64,000 bases of DNA from assembly GCA_030549495.1 (NCBI GenBank), contig JAUIRK010000251.1, positions 62,001 through 126,000 on the forward strand, written 5' to 3'. Below, in pieces: positions 11,101 to 26,100 of the stretch. The notes under the pieces are model-generated. The model ran no database searches. It had not been told where the DNA came from and worked only from the letters and a program-made list of their open reading frames with translations. Source of the stretch: Nectonema munidae. Its lineage: Eukaryota; Nematomorpha; Nectonematoida; Nectonematidae. Made by a program: the position numbers and the translations under genes. Every line of letters begins with the position of its first letter. Position 1 is the first letter of the stretch.

Positions 11101-14100
11101 CCAATATTTTTTTTTTAATTTTCTAAAAATTATGTCTACCAAATTTATTTCTAAAATAAAGGTATGACAGAATCTAATAAAAATTTACTAAAATAAGCAT
11201 AAAAATATTTTTTTGACAAATAAAAAAATTATGGGCTTTATTGGCATAATAAAGAAACTGATTTTGATAAGAATCTTAATAAGATAAGATGATTTGAATA
11301 AGTTATTAGCTCATCTTATGAAAGTAAATCAAGCAATTGAAAACTATTTTCCGAAGTTAAATAGCCATTCTAATGACATTTGGATCACCAGACTTTTTTC
11401 AGTGAGCGAAAATAGCATTGATGACTCTGATGCTGCTGCCAAAGTGGAATTTCTTCAAATAAGAGAAGACAGTCAATTAAAACTCGATTTTTCCGAGCAA
11501 GCACTTCCATCATTCTGGGCCAAATTAAAAACCGTTTATCCTATTCTTTCCAAACGTGCTATCATTTTTTTGATACAGTCACCTTCAACTTATCGTTGCG
11601 AGACTGGTTTTTGTGCAATGATGTCTTTAAATACAAGTGCACGTAATAAGCTTGCAATTGATTCAGACACGAGATGCTGTCTGTCGAGCATTACACCATG
11701 TTTTGAAAAACTTTTGTATGACAAACAATACCAGCCTTCGAATTAAATTATACTGAATTTGTTATATTATATTAATAAATTTTTTCAATTAAACTTTCTT
11801 TTAACAAGTGTTTGGATTATAAAATATAACATGTAAATTTTCTTGTTTTTAACTTTAAACGGCTGAATCAAAAAGAATTTTATAGGGGTCATAAAATTTT
11901 TTCATAATATTTAGGGGTAAACAGATCCTAAAGGTTAAGAACCACTGTTCTAGGCCATCAAAATTACCTGCTTTAAATATATAAAATTATATTGAAAAGA
12001 ATTAGTCTTCAAACTCTTGATGCTCAAAAGGCTAACAGTTTTTACTTTCGATTATTTTTTGGTTTATCTAAGTAATATAGACTTAAAGTTCTACACTATC
12101 AATTTGCATATTCAAACTTAAACCTAAACGTCTCGCTTAACATTCGGATATTTAGGATTACGTAAACACAGAAACTCAAATTCGTAATAGCGCTCATACA
12201 AAATATAATCTATGAATTTATTCACCTATTCATCAACACTATACAATTCAATACAAGATAAAAGATAGACGCATCATAGCATCGAAGAAGATTCTTAAGA
12301 TGCGTTCCAACTTTAAAAAATTCATCAAGAACATACTTAAATAAATTATAATGGATCGAGTAAGGCACTCGTTTAATATTGTGAAGTCAAGTCTGACACT
12401 CGTGTCCCACATGAAAATCATTTGCCTTAAATATATAAAATTCATTACCCTGGTTTTCTTCCTCTGAAGAATTCAAAGGTTTTTACGGTTAGGTAGTGTT
12501 CTAGCGACGCGATTCTACGTGGTTAGTAATCAAGCTATCACTAGACAATAAGTTTGTTTCCCAAATTGGGAGCGTTCGCGTTAGGATTGTATCGTTCTCT
12601 CAGTTGTATTTATATATTGTCACATAAATTCTTGTAAAATAATAGCTATTTTTTGTAACAAGGGCCGGTAGGCGTTTAGTGGGATGGAAAGTCCAATTAG
12701 ACTTGGACTCAGCGTTCCGGACGGGCCACGATATCCGAAAGGATGGGTGCGAACGTCACAAAACAACTTAATTAATTAATTATATAAAATTCAATTGAAA
12801 AATAAAGTAGACGAATTATGTTACAAATTCTGTTGCCAAAAAGTTTACACCTACATAAACATAACAACTTTACATATCATTTATATACTTATTAAATTTC
12901 GTAGTATATAAAAGAAAGAAGAAAAGTTTATTTTCGAACAGTGAACAGCAAAAAAAGAAATTTATACATAACTATGCAAATTAATAAATAAAATTAACAT
13001 ATAAGAGTTTCGGGGTCCATATCAAAGCAACATTGCCGGGTCGATTTAAATGTAGGATGTAACTTTAATTGAAAATAAGGCAAAGTCGGTGGCTTTCATT
13101 AGTATGGAGTAAAAAATAAAATTATAACACCTCTTCCCCCTAACATTAATTAAGCTCACTTTCCTTCAAATACTTTTTTTGCAATACTCGAACATGCCTA
13201 CTTAGATTACTCTTAACCTTCACTGCTACATATTACCTCTTACAACTGAAGAAGGTCGCAGTGGCTGAAATATTTTGTCCTTTATTATTTTATATATAGT
13301 TTTCTAACTTCAATAAAGTCTTGTTTCACGTAATTTTATTATAACTTTAAATATTATAATGTATGTTCATTTTAGATATGAAGAGCTCAATCGACTGCGG
13401 GATTCAGATAGGGAACAGCTGATAGAGATTGAAATGCAGATTGCGATCAAAATTGGCCATTTGGATGCTTTAAACAAAAAATTGGAAGCTTTGGAAGCTG
13501 ATTTGTTCAGATATAAAAAGAACATTCAAGAATTGCAAATGCAACTTGGAAATGTTCAAATGGTAAAAAAAATATAGTTACAAAAGGAATCCCTACTTAT
13601 TTTGTTTTTTTTACAGAACACCGATGAAGAAAGAATGCTCAGATCGGATTTGGAATCAAAGATTCAAACCTTAGAAAATGAACTAGAGTTTCAAAGTCAA
13701 ATTCATCAACAAGTAAAATTAAAGCACTTTGCATATTTTCAAACCTGAGTAAGACAAATGAAATTCATTCTTAATAAAAATGCAATAAAATAACATGTTT
13801 ATAAATATATTCTAAAATCATTTATTTTGTTTATCTTTTCTTTCAATTCGTTAATTGTTTTAATTTCGAAATATAGCAAAGCTTTACTTAAAAGCGAAAA
13901 AATACAAGGATGGTTAAATTCTCTTACTTTTTTTAATAGGTAAACGTTTTTGTTTCACAAAACAATAGAGACCCCACATTAAAATACCGGGCTTCTAAAT
14001 GCCAGTAGTTTTGCGTGTGTTTTGTTGTAACAATGATACGATCTATTCTCAAAAAATCAAAAGGCTAAAATTAGCGACAAGGACATTTCGACAAACCATA

Positions 14101-17100
14101 AATATTATCCTTTTCAAAACTCATAATTCTTATACTTGTTAATTAAGTCATTTCACAATATGAAGATTTTATTGTACCTGCATCTAAGGTTAGAATTATT
14201 ACCATTCCCTTATACCCTGAATTACCAAATTAAATCAAGTTAAGTTAAATATCTTTATAATATATTTCCTTTATTGTTATGCAATTTTCTAATTAAGACT
14301 TTCTTCTATTATTAATTTGCTGAATGTTTATTAATAACGTTTTTTTCTTTTTTATTTATTTAAAACTATAATAAATTAGGGTCATTATAGTTTTTTTTAT
14401 TACAAAACTAGAAATACCCTTATAACTTTTTCATCTATTTATTTTAAATCAAAAGAAAAATTCCTTTATTAATATCTTTGGTTATTATATTTTATAAGGT
14501 AAATATCTATATTCATGTAATTTGTTTAAGTTTTTTCATGCATATATATAACGCTTTTACTTTAATATATTAGGTTTTTAAACTATGATTTATATTGATT
14601 TCTGATTAAAATTTTTCTTCACTGTTGTATTGTACATAAATCTTTAATTTATATTTTTATTAGTAGATCTACTTTAAGCTTTAATTTCATTGTTCCAACT
14701 ATTTTGGAAGAGTAATTCGGAAACATAGCTTATCAGAGAAACATAGTTTATCATTATTGATGGTTAAGTTCATTAATCGATGGCATTGTTTACTTGATGT
14801 TTAGATAAAAAATCGTCATAAAAATATATTTCAAAGATAGAAATAATTTTTTTAGGGACTTCAGATTTTGATACCTTTTTTATATCGATTGATTTAGATA
14901 TCCAAATTTTGAATTATTAAAAATTTGACCGATATATTACTAAACTATGACCAATATTTTCACCAAAACCTTTTTTATTGAAGATGATGTACATTTAATT
15001 ATTATTAATGATAATAATTTGAATTTTGATTAAAAAGCAACAAAGTAAATCAAAAAAAGTAAAATTTTAAGGATAAAAGTTTTATCGATTATTATATATA
15101 ATTTATTCGAAGTTAAATAAATAAACTTTCCTAACGGTGAATATGGTTTGCAATTCAAATCAGATACCACTTGAATACAATAAAAGAGAGAGTTGAAACA
15201 TTGCTAAATTTTCGAATATTATATTTTTAAAGGAACTTAAAGAACTTTTGGATAAATTTTTGAAAGATGACACAGAACAATACAGAAATATCTTTCACAA
15301 CGAACTAGCTGACGCTTTGAAAGAAGTGCGTGAAGAATATGAAGCATTAGCTAGATCGCGACCGGATACTGATGCGTACTACCAGCAAAAGGTAATATTT
15401 TGGTAATTCTTATGAAACATAAAAAATGTCTATTATAATTTCCCTTATTTCATCTTAGATACAAGAAATGATGACAATAACCAATAGGAAAGCGCAAGAA
15501 GAACTAACTGCAAAAGAAGATAACAGAAAAACAAAGGATAAACTAACAGAAATGAACAAAGAATTACTGACTTACAAAACTGAAGTAATAAATAAACATT
15601 TATTCTTAGGTGATTTCCAACCGCGTACCCTAATGGAGTATTTGCTTCTTCCTTCCAACTTTGCTAGGGAGCTATCAATAAAAAATTAATTTTTAAAAAT
15701 TTTTTTGTAAAGTGATCTATATCTTGTGAATATTTGGTGTAATGGTAAACGGGTTGAATTTTGACATAGTTGTCGTGGGCTGGATTCCCTATTGTAAAAT
15801 CTCTATCTGCCCAGTTATGGAACATTATGACAATTTATATAGATAATAAAAAAATAGAAGGAAATTTTATACCTTTAGCAATGCTTTTAAGATATCAATA
15901 TGATTGTTTTTATCATTTATTCGAGTTGTTGTAAATCCAAGTTAAGTAAGCCTTTTTAACTTATATAATTCATAATTGTTCTATAATTTATATTTAAATA
16001 AAATATTTTCCCTTAAACATTATATCTGAGGTATTCAAAAAGATAACAAAATTTTTTCTACAAATCAAAAATTTGACAGAGAAAAAATATATGAAAATAT
16101 TTTTGTAAATTTATGGACAAAACCGTAATTAAATTTAGTTAGTGTTATCATCTAGTTAACTATAATTGAGACTACCCTATTGTTTAGTAAATGTTTGAAA
16201 ACATTATTGCAAATATAAAGATTTGTAATAACTCCTAAATTTTTAAAGATAAATGGTAAAATATCCAAAAAGAACAAAAACTTGATTACAATATTTTTAA
16301 AAATGCACAAAGGAATTTTGGCCAGTCAATAATTGTAAAAAATTTCCTCCTAACATTTGCACATTTATACACTTTTCACGAGGGCATAAAATTTTTTGTC
16401 ATGAAATTAATTATACCTATATCGATTAGCTATTTACCCATTTCCAAATAATCTCACTTACTAACTAACCAACTTTACTAAATAAATAAGTAAATAACTA
16501 ACTTACTGGAGATACGTCTAATGAAGTAACTAACATCTAATTAATAAACTATTTGTCTAAACAGTTATACTAACTAGTTGACACATGAAATAAGTAACTA
16601 ATTTAATAACTAACAAATAAACTAAATAGCTAACCTAACAAAACAACTGACTGACTATCTTGGCAAAAAAGTATTTCTCTTTTTAAGTTTTAGAAATTAC
16701 ATTTAGGTTCCTTTATTGCGAGAATTTTTATTCCTAGTTTCCAACATAGTTGCATAGAGAAATTTAATTTTGGCCGCGTATTAATTTACTCTTCAACGAT
16801 TATTAAGATTTTAATGGAACACGTTTATTTGATATCAATGCATTTCAACCTTGGAAAAGCCTTTCAAAAAGAAAAGTAAATATGAATAAAAAAATGAAAA
16901 AAAGATTTCTATGTTTTTTTATATTTTATTACATTATTGGATGAAGCCCTTTTTGAAGTAATCCTTTGAGAGCGAATCAAATACCAGTGAAAATAAAAGT
17001 CATCTGTTTAAGTCATATAAAAACTCATTGAAAAAGAAAAGCAGACGAATAGTTTCAAAAAGTTCGTGCTTAAAATTTAAATATAATTCTTGGTTTAAAT

Positions 17101-20100
17101 TCTTAATTCCTTTTTATTTTAAAATTAACCTACTTATAACTGATATATCTCAAAAATATTTTATTCTATAATTGTTTTTTGTCATTTAAAGTCAAGTCAT
17201 ATGGAGGAAAAATTGAAAGAATTAGAGATGAGATATCAAAGTGATAGATTGAATCATTCTGATATACTTTCCGCAAGAGATTTGTCCCTCAACGGTTTAA
17301 AGATGAAGCTTGAGAGTCAAATGGTTGAATTGAAAGAAATGCTAGATCATAAGCTTTCTTTGGAGAAAGAAATTGACGTTTATCGAAGACTTCTTGATGG
17401 TGAAGAAACAAGGTATATATTCATCACTAACTTCTACACTTTTAGAGCCTTGATTTAAAAAAAATGATCTAAGATTTTCAATTCTCTAATAGGTATATTT
17501 AACAAAGGAAGAAATTGCAAAAATTTCAAATTGGAAATTTGCAATTCTATTTTACCTCTATTACTTAAATGAAAAAAGAAGCACTTATATCATTTTTATT
17601 TCCTTTTCGTCTTTTTAAATTCTATTTCGTTCTTTCCAACTCTATTTTGTCTTTTAGAAATTCAATATTGTTTTAACTAATTCTATTTTGTATTTTAGAG
17701 AGACAAAATTGAATAATTTAATTACAAAATGAAGAAATATATTTTTAAAAGCACGAAAAAAATTGCAAAATGATAAAATAGTTACAAAAATACAAAAGGA
17801 ACTAAAAATGGTATGTATGCAAAAATTTATTCCTTGAAAAAAAGACAGATATAAAGAATTGAAACTTTAAAATCTCACCATAATAAACATAAAATAATAT
17901 ATTTCGATCAAAAGGATGATTATCTACTTTAGTGATGTATTGAAAAATTTGACATTGTTGAGCTTATAATGTTTCTAGCTTTATTTAATTAAATACATAT
18001 CTTACTCATTTAAACAACGTTTAGAAGTTAGGTACATTCAAATTGACTTTTGTTTTGCCTGTATAACTAAACTATCGAAAATAGAAATCACAGATAGAAT
18101 TTTTAAGAAATTAATTTAATCAATTTCAGAAAAATTTTTCAATAATAGGCTTTGGCTTAAATTTTTAAAATTAAAATTGTCCAGGGTCAGAACTTTGAAA
18201 GCAGTATAAGATACATACAACAAGCGTGATTGACGTTTCAAGCAGCAAATAAGAATATGAATTATACAAAAGGTCATTATAAGGGTTGCCGGACATTAGG
18301 GGCAAAAAGACATTAGGGGCATTTTGCTTATCATAACGCTTTGCAGCAAAATAAACACATCATTCATCAAGAAAGTCAGCATGTGATATAAAAACACAAG
18401 ATAAGGATATTTAAAACACTTGTAACTATAGTGTATACATTAGAGGTATATAGTATTTACTCATCATGCACGATTGCAGCAACTTATTTCTCAACATGTG
18501 GACACTATAAGTTTATTAATGCGAGTGATATCATTAAGGCCTCACTTATTACTTAGTTATTTTTAGTTCAACAACAAAGTTCCTTTGCGTGCAATTTTTT
18601 AATAACTTTTTAGCTTGTTATAATGCTGTTTATTGATGGTTTTTATTATTATGAAAAAGGAAGTTGTAAGTAATTTATATTTTTAGCAATTTAAATAATA
18701 ATTCAACATTTAGCTAGTGAAACTAAGAGGTTTATATGCACTCTGCATAATAGTAAAAAGTGTAATGAGAAAAATGCCCCTAATGTCTTTTTATACTTAG
18801 TTTTGAATATTCTTATCTTGTGTCTTTATATCACACGCTGACTTGCTTTATGAATGATGTGTTTATTTTGCTGCAAAGTGTTATGATGAGAAAAATGCCC
18901 CTAATGTGTTTTTGCCGCTAATGTCCGCATACCCATTAGAAGTTTTAACAAAAGATAATACAAAACATAGTACTGCAAGGAGAGAAATCCTTTATCAGCC
19001 TTCTTGTTATATACCCGCCGAAGCATATGCCGGCTTGCCAGCGCACTTGAAAAAAAAGATCAAGGATAAGCAAAATTTATTAAACATAAAATTAAAAGAA
19101 ACTGTATGCTTTGAATATGCAAAATTTAAGTTATTTATTATCGTCCTCAGAGATTGAAATTTAATTATATTTAAATTTTTATAAGGAAATAAAATTTAAA
19201 AACACATATAATTTAATAAATATATATACAAACAATATCGAAATTATGACAATATTTTATTGAAAAAAAAGAATATTTCGACTTTATAAGCCTTTATCAA
19301 CTATGCGTCAAGCAAAGTAACAAGTAAAGTAAGTATAGGAAAAGTGTTAATCAATTAATTAAATAATTAACCTTTTCTTATACTTACTTTACTTGTTACT
19401 TCACTTGATGAATAATTGATAAAGACTTATAAAGTCGAAATATTCTTTTTTTTCAATAAAATATTGTCATAATTTCGATATTGTTTGTATATATATTTAT
19501 CTACAACAAAATTATGGCACTCCTTCAATAATAAATATAGTTTTTGACGTAATTACTAATCTACAATTTATTTGTTTACCAAAAAATCCATATAATTTAT
19601 TTTTAATATCATTCTTTTTAATTTCCAATTTATAAGTACATTATTGTTCGCAAGGAATAACTTAAAATTCTCTATCTTTCAACTACTATTTAGCCAGCTG
19701 GATAAAGTTTTTTAACCAGCAATACATATTTTTACATTTAGTATTTTTTTACAAAAACAGTTGTTTAAAACAACTAAAATATTTGGCAGTTATTGGGCTT
19801 ATTTAGTTGTTGATGCTCCATCTTTGAACATCTTCAAGAACAGACTTGATGAGTTTTGGAAAAATAGAAGGTTTGAGCATGAAAGAACGCGTTGATTTTC
19901 AAAAGTATGAAGCGAATACTTACTATAGGCTTTTTGCCTTTCTTTCTTTCGCTAAAACATATGTTATGTTATGTTATGATGTTATTAACTTTAATATTTT
20001 TTAAATTCATTTTATATTACTACTCTTTGGAAAAATGCTTTCTACATTGATAAATAATTGCAGTGTTATATTATTTGTGGAGGTTATAAGTGTAAGGGGC

Positions 20101-23100
20101 GTGAGTAGGTTGGGTAGAGCGTGTGACTTCGAAATTCAATCGAAATTAGGTTCGAATCCCGCTCCCGCCAACTTTCTCATAGTTCGATACAAGTGGCCTC
20201 TGGCCTTCTCGATGAAAACACCCCAAGGTACCTTTACCTTTACCTGTTATGAAACTGTATATATATTTAAATTATATGGCTTTTCAAATAACAAAATAAA
20301 ATACTTATTTTTTTCTAGCATTTCAATTAAAATTGCTTTTATGGATTAAAATTTAAGCTTAAGTTAAATCTCTTGAGTACACTACATTTTACTCATACAA
20401 CATGCGTGATAACTTTTCAGGATTACATTATTTTCTACAAACGAAGCAATAAGTTTAGGAAAATTATAAGAAGATTAAATGTATAAGGAAAGGATTATCT
20501 GTCAGGCAACTATCAATCACTGTCCTATCAGGGAAGAAAAAAGTTGGCTTTTTCTCGTTGTTAGCTTTTATTGCCTGTACCCCAAAAGCAAACCTTTTCA
20601 TTTCTGCCTGTACTTTCGTTTTAATTTAGGATTCACGAAGCTACAGATCGCTTAAGCCAGTCAAGCAAAGACATTAATGAGTATTCTATTCAAGGATATA
20701 GAAGTGCTGTGAAGGGTTCTTCAGAAGCCTACGGATCTGGTATAGAAATATAAGCAATATCATATGCAATATCGATCATTTATTTTCTAAATCCATTTTT
20801 TATTCCGCGCCTTTTCACGTTTTATTTTAAAAGTCAATTTTAGATGTTTTCATTCGCTATAAATGTTTTTATTGATTTTATGCATGTTAGAAAAGTCACA
20901 TCTTTAAACATAATTTCAAACCAACAAAGCATTGATTTATTTGTTAAAAATTATATTTTCATGGCATTTTAAATGTTACATTTATTTTTTAAACATAAAA
21001 CCTTTAATAAAAGTTGTCTTTGTTTATTTTAGCTTACAGTTGCGAAAGTAAATTTTTTGTTTATTTGGGTTTTGGTGATTGCTTTTATTATAATTATTTT
21101 TTTTAATCTAATTTATTTAAAACAATTGCACAAAGCCTATATTTTATTTCTATAAAAAGTTCAAGAGTTTTTTTTAGGAAATTTATGCTACATTTTTATC
21201 TGAAAATTTATTTCTCAGCTTTTAAAAAAAAATTTTCAGGTGAGAAATAAAAAAGGTACACATTTTAAATTTTCAGAAAAGAAGTAGCCAAAAAAATGAT
21301 TTAAATTTTAACCAAGTTTATCATATATTATATTGTAAAATCCTGTGTAAAATGCATGAAAAACTTTGAAAAAATACAAAAGGGTTGAAAAGGAGATTTT
21401 TAAATTGAGATATGGAATTTCGTTGAGACTTTTTGTCCTCCAAAAACTGTTGATCCTTAGTAATAAATTTTAAGCGAATATGCCTTTTGGTCGAAACTAA
21501 ATAATATACATATTTATCACTTTTTCATCACTCTTCTCTATAATCTTTATCAGGTGAATGTAGTGTCAAAGCTACCTCATAAAAGCATTGTACATGCCAA
21601 GCTTTTGAAAGTGTGTATAATAAAATAAATATTATAAATTTTAATATTATTTAAAAATGTGAGGAAACAAATGAAATTTCATTTTAAATATTAATTAAAA
21701 GTTCTTTAAATTATAAATAAGAGTTTCATTGAATTTCTATAAATTAATAACGTGACGACTCACAAAGGAGAAACTCAAAGCAAGAAAATAATAACAATTT
21801 GTGACTTTTCATGTTTGTTGGTCTTTCAAACTCTCTCACTAGCGCTTTTTCTTTCCATCTCAATATAAAATTGTTCTTAAAATGAGATAATGTAGAATAA
21901 GTCTAGTTAGGGAAATGGTCCGCCAAATAGAAAGTCAGGAGCTTCTTTATTAGACTCGTTGCAGTAATTAGTTTACGCTGATTTTAACATATCATGTTCT
22001 GTACTCCTAAACGTAGATCTGATTTCAAAAATAAAGGTTTCCAACGCCTACTTGCAAGAAAATCATGTGATAATATTTACAATTTTGTAAGGTAAAAATG
22101 ATTTGTGTTCCCTACCATTATACTTTTAAGAACCTGAAAAATAGAGAACTTCAAATTGTGTTAAAATAGATCATTTAAAGATGTAATTTGATTATTATTA
22201 TTATATGGTATTATAGTTGAAAGACTTGAAACTAACCTATTATTAGAAATACTTATAAAAACTCTGTGTTTTATATAAAAATTATTTTTAGCAAATATTC
22301 AATGATATAAAATCGCTTAAATGAAACAGATATGAATAAAAAAATTGAAATTATTTTTCTTTGTTCAAAATTATTTGATCTTTCTGGACTAATACTATAT
22401 ACAATAATTTCCATCAACAAAATTTATATTTATATATTACTTTGTAAATTTTATGGCTGGATGGAATAAAGAGTAGCAAAAAGAATAATATACATAATTA
22501 TAATGCATACGAAATCTTTGCCATCAAATATTGAGAATAAGATCAATTAAATAAAATCAATGTTGTATAGCATGGTTTAAATATAACCTGAACAATATTT
22601 ATTCTCATTCCATGATTATCATCATATATATTTTCAAATTCAAAATTCATCCACACCCTTGAATTTTAAAAGCATGTAAATTCAATTTTCATGTGAAATA
22701 ATCTAATTAGCAGTTGTATTATAACTATGATATTATAATAGAAAGTTCTCAATATATTTGTGTGTACAAAATCATCGATTTTTATTTCTGATTGAACAAA
22801 AATGGATATCATATTTAATATTAAAGCAAAGCATATCTTATTAAATTCAAGGTTACCCTTTTATATATTTTAAATTATAACACCTTTTTCAAATTCAATC
22901 AAATATTTTACAAATTTATTTAATAAAAATGTTAAACTTAAACGTATATTCTAATTGGTGATAATGTTATATTTAAAATTTATATTGGAAAAATGAATTA
23001 TAGTTTATTTACTATATGAGGTAAAAATTTCTTATTGAAACCTTTTTCGTGTCAGTACCGATAGCATGATTGAAATAAATCCTTTAGGTTGTACAAAAAT

Positions 23101-26100
23101 AATTTTAACAATCACTTTTTATTCATTAATTTATGAATTAGAATATAAAACCATATAAGAAAAAATATTTTGTCTGCCAAATTTCGCCCTTTTCACGGAT
23201 TTTCTATAAAAAATTTCTCGAAACTTCTGCCATATCGCACTCTTTTTGTATAAATTATATATAACATAATTTTTCTTCCTAAATGTTCTTTTTGATTCAT
23301 CAAATTATTTATAAAATGAAAAAGGTTAAATCATAGATTAATACAATAAAAAGGAAATATCACACAAAAATAAAAATGATATTAAAATTTTTGGAAAGAA
23401 ATGATTTATTACAATTCAAGTTATAATATATACTTGGATTTGAATAAAAGTTAGCAAAGTTAATTGATCGGTTATATTTATTTAAGGATACTAATAAAAA
23501 AATATATCACTACTAAAGTGGTAATTGAAAATATTTTCATTAGATTAGTTTTTGTGAAATTGTACTTGATGAAGGCAAAACTTGTTTTTCAGAAAATATT
23601 AGCAAAGGAGTAGGATTAAGACAATGAATTAAATTCCAGTTTATATCAAGATTATATTTACTAACGAGTCCATATTTACTGGAGTTTTTATGTGAAGGTA
23701 AAGGTAAACGTTTAATAAGAAACTTACAATTGATGTTGTTAATAGTTTATGGAATCGTAATGTTATTAAATCAAATATGATATGCCATTAAAATGTTGAG
23801 TTTTAAATAAACAAATTTTGTCAACTTAAAATCTATGATAAATAACGAATTAAATTGTTTTTCATAGGATTTAATATTTAGTAATCGTAAAAACAAACAA
23901 CGTAACAAATTTAGTTAGCAACCGCTATTCTATTCTACTTCAGTACTCAATATTTGAATTTTGAAAGTTTCAAAAGTAATGTTAAATGTTATAATCAGCA
24001 AAAAATGGTGCATATAAAATGAGCACAACTGACGACTGCTGAAATAAATGCTCTTTATTTTTGTTGGCCTTGACAAAAGATCCTTTCTTCTAAGAACTTG
24101 TGGTTCTTTTTTTCCTGGTAATGAGTCTGAAATTAAAGGTTTATAACTGAAATCAATAGAAATTCAATAGAGACATCTGCTGGGTTAATTAATGGGTTAA
24201 TTGAAATAAAAAAAACATAAAAATGTCATCTAAATATTCTCTTAAAAATAATTAAGTTAGTTGTGATATTTATTCGAATGTTTTCTAGTAGCGGTGAATT
24301 GACAAAAAGCGAATCAATTTAAAATAGAAAAACGTAGAAATCTAAAATGTCATTTTCAGGCCGGATAAAACACCAATGCGACTTCAAAAACACGAACTTT
24401 AAGTTTTTGATTAAATAAATGAAAGTAATGAAACGTGCAATTTATCTGCAAATATTTTACAGACATATACAATTAAATAATAACGTATAATTTATGATAA
24501 AATATTCTTTAAAAATTATAAAGTTTTAAATATATCTTAAATATAAACTTTATTTACCTTGTAGAACTAATTATATATTTTTACTGGAAAAAAAACAAAT
24601 ATAAAATTTTGGCTAGTTACTTCTAAAAAAGCCAAAAATAATTCTTTTTTTTTGTTTAAAACTTGATTTGGCATTGTCCTTCTTAACGATCGCTATTTTG
24701 TCAAATTGGTTTTGTCATGTGCTCCTTATGAGATTTATTCCAGTTTAATTTGAAGGGCAGTCTTATATCTCATTCCATATGTATTGTTACTAAGATATTG
24801 CTACACCTTTAGTTATTGTAAATGCCGTGCCTATAATATCATGAGAGATGTATTAAGAATGGTGGCAAAAAAATTAGAATTTTTTGTCCTTAAAATTTAA
24901 ATAGATTGCAAATACTGTAATAATTAAATTAACCCGATCTCAAAAATAAGCTTTTTTATTTTTTTAGCGTTTCTCATACGTAATGAGAATTAATAAGAAG
25001 ATTGATAAATACTTGCCCTAAAAAGTTATAAAAAATTTAATAATTGTTTTAAAAAATTGTCAAACAAAAATATTACCTTAAAAATATATCTATTTCCTAA
25101 AAAGGGCTCTTTCCCTCAATAAAATTTATTTGCTCAAAGATTTTTTAAACTTTAGATTTATATAGAAGCAGAGGCCTAGCTAACACTTTTGCCGCCCGGG
25201 GCGGTTGTAAAATCTGCCGCCCTTTATGACGTTGAGTTTCAAAAGCTCCCAATATATAGTAAAGAATAAACTCAAATTCTCAAAAAAGCTTATATTACAA
25301 AAATATTATTAAAACAATGTTTCTTTTCTACTAATGTATATTAGAACTAAGCTTGAATGACAATTTTTCCTCTAATAATAAATTTTTTCCATTTTTTTTA
25401 TTAATAGATAAATCGTTGTAAGCCAAAAAAGAGCTCAGATTTGATTGCAACTTTTATACTAAAATTTGGACCCCTTAACCCTATCAGTGACGGGGGGAGT
25501 GCCTTTTTGACCCCCTCCACTAAAATTAAAACAGTCACAAAAAACTGGAATCGATTAAATTGAACAGAAAATTTAAACTAAAAATTAAATGGAATATTTT
25601 AACAAATGACCTTAGGACAAAATGCCGCCCCTTAAAATCTGCCGCCAGAGGCGGACCGCCCCTGGGGCCCCCCACTAGCTACGCCTCTGTATAGAGGATA
25701 TAAGTTGTTTCAAAAAAATTGTAGATCAGAAAATTTTAAATTGTCAAGATACAAAAATTTATTTTTCGCTTTACACTTATGCGAATTCGTATTTTCTGCA
25801 CTTCTTCATATCAAATCTAAAGCGAGAAATAGGTTGAAATCAGAAAATGATATGATAGCTTCTCTCTTTACAAAGAATAATTTGTATAAAAGCATTGGTA
25901 AACTCTCTCCAAGATCAAGGAACCATTGGATTGTTCTTAGTTCTTTTATTTCTGAAATTACTGCTGATTTGTCATGTTAAAAATATTTATTTTATAGTGG
26001 AAAGAAAAATTGTTTCAAATAAAATTTCTGTATAAAAAGATAAAAATTGAGAGTTAATATGGTGATAACTATTTGTTTTATGTTCTTATGGAAAATCATA

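Noticed and set aside
12662-12757. Bacterial RNase P or rRNA fragment
   Set aside because: ggaaagtcc resembles an RNase P motif, but the other conserved regions are absent and no rRNA core sequence is recognisable.
18906-19157. 83-codon frame with YQPSCYIPAEAYAGLPAHLKKK
   Set aside because: Considered as an alternative exon of the filament gene because of its low AT bias, but phases do not fit and the start overlaps the MITE end; no recognised domain. Worth an RNA-seq check but not called.
20098-20170. Functional tRNA gene
   Set aside because: The B box is perfect but the anticodon stem does not pair and the acceptor has a mismatch; a SINE body follows.
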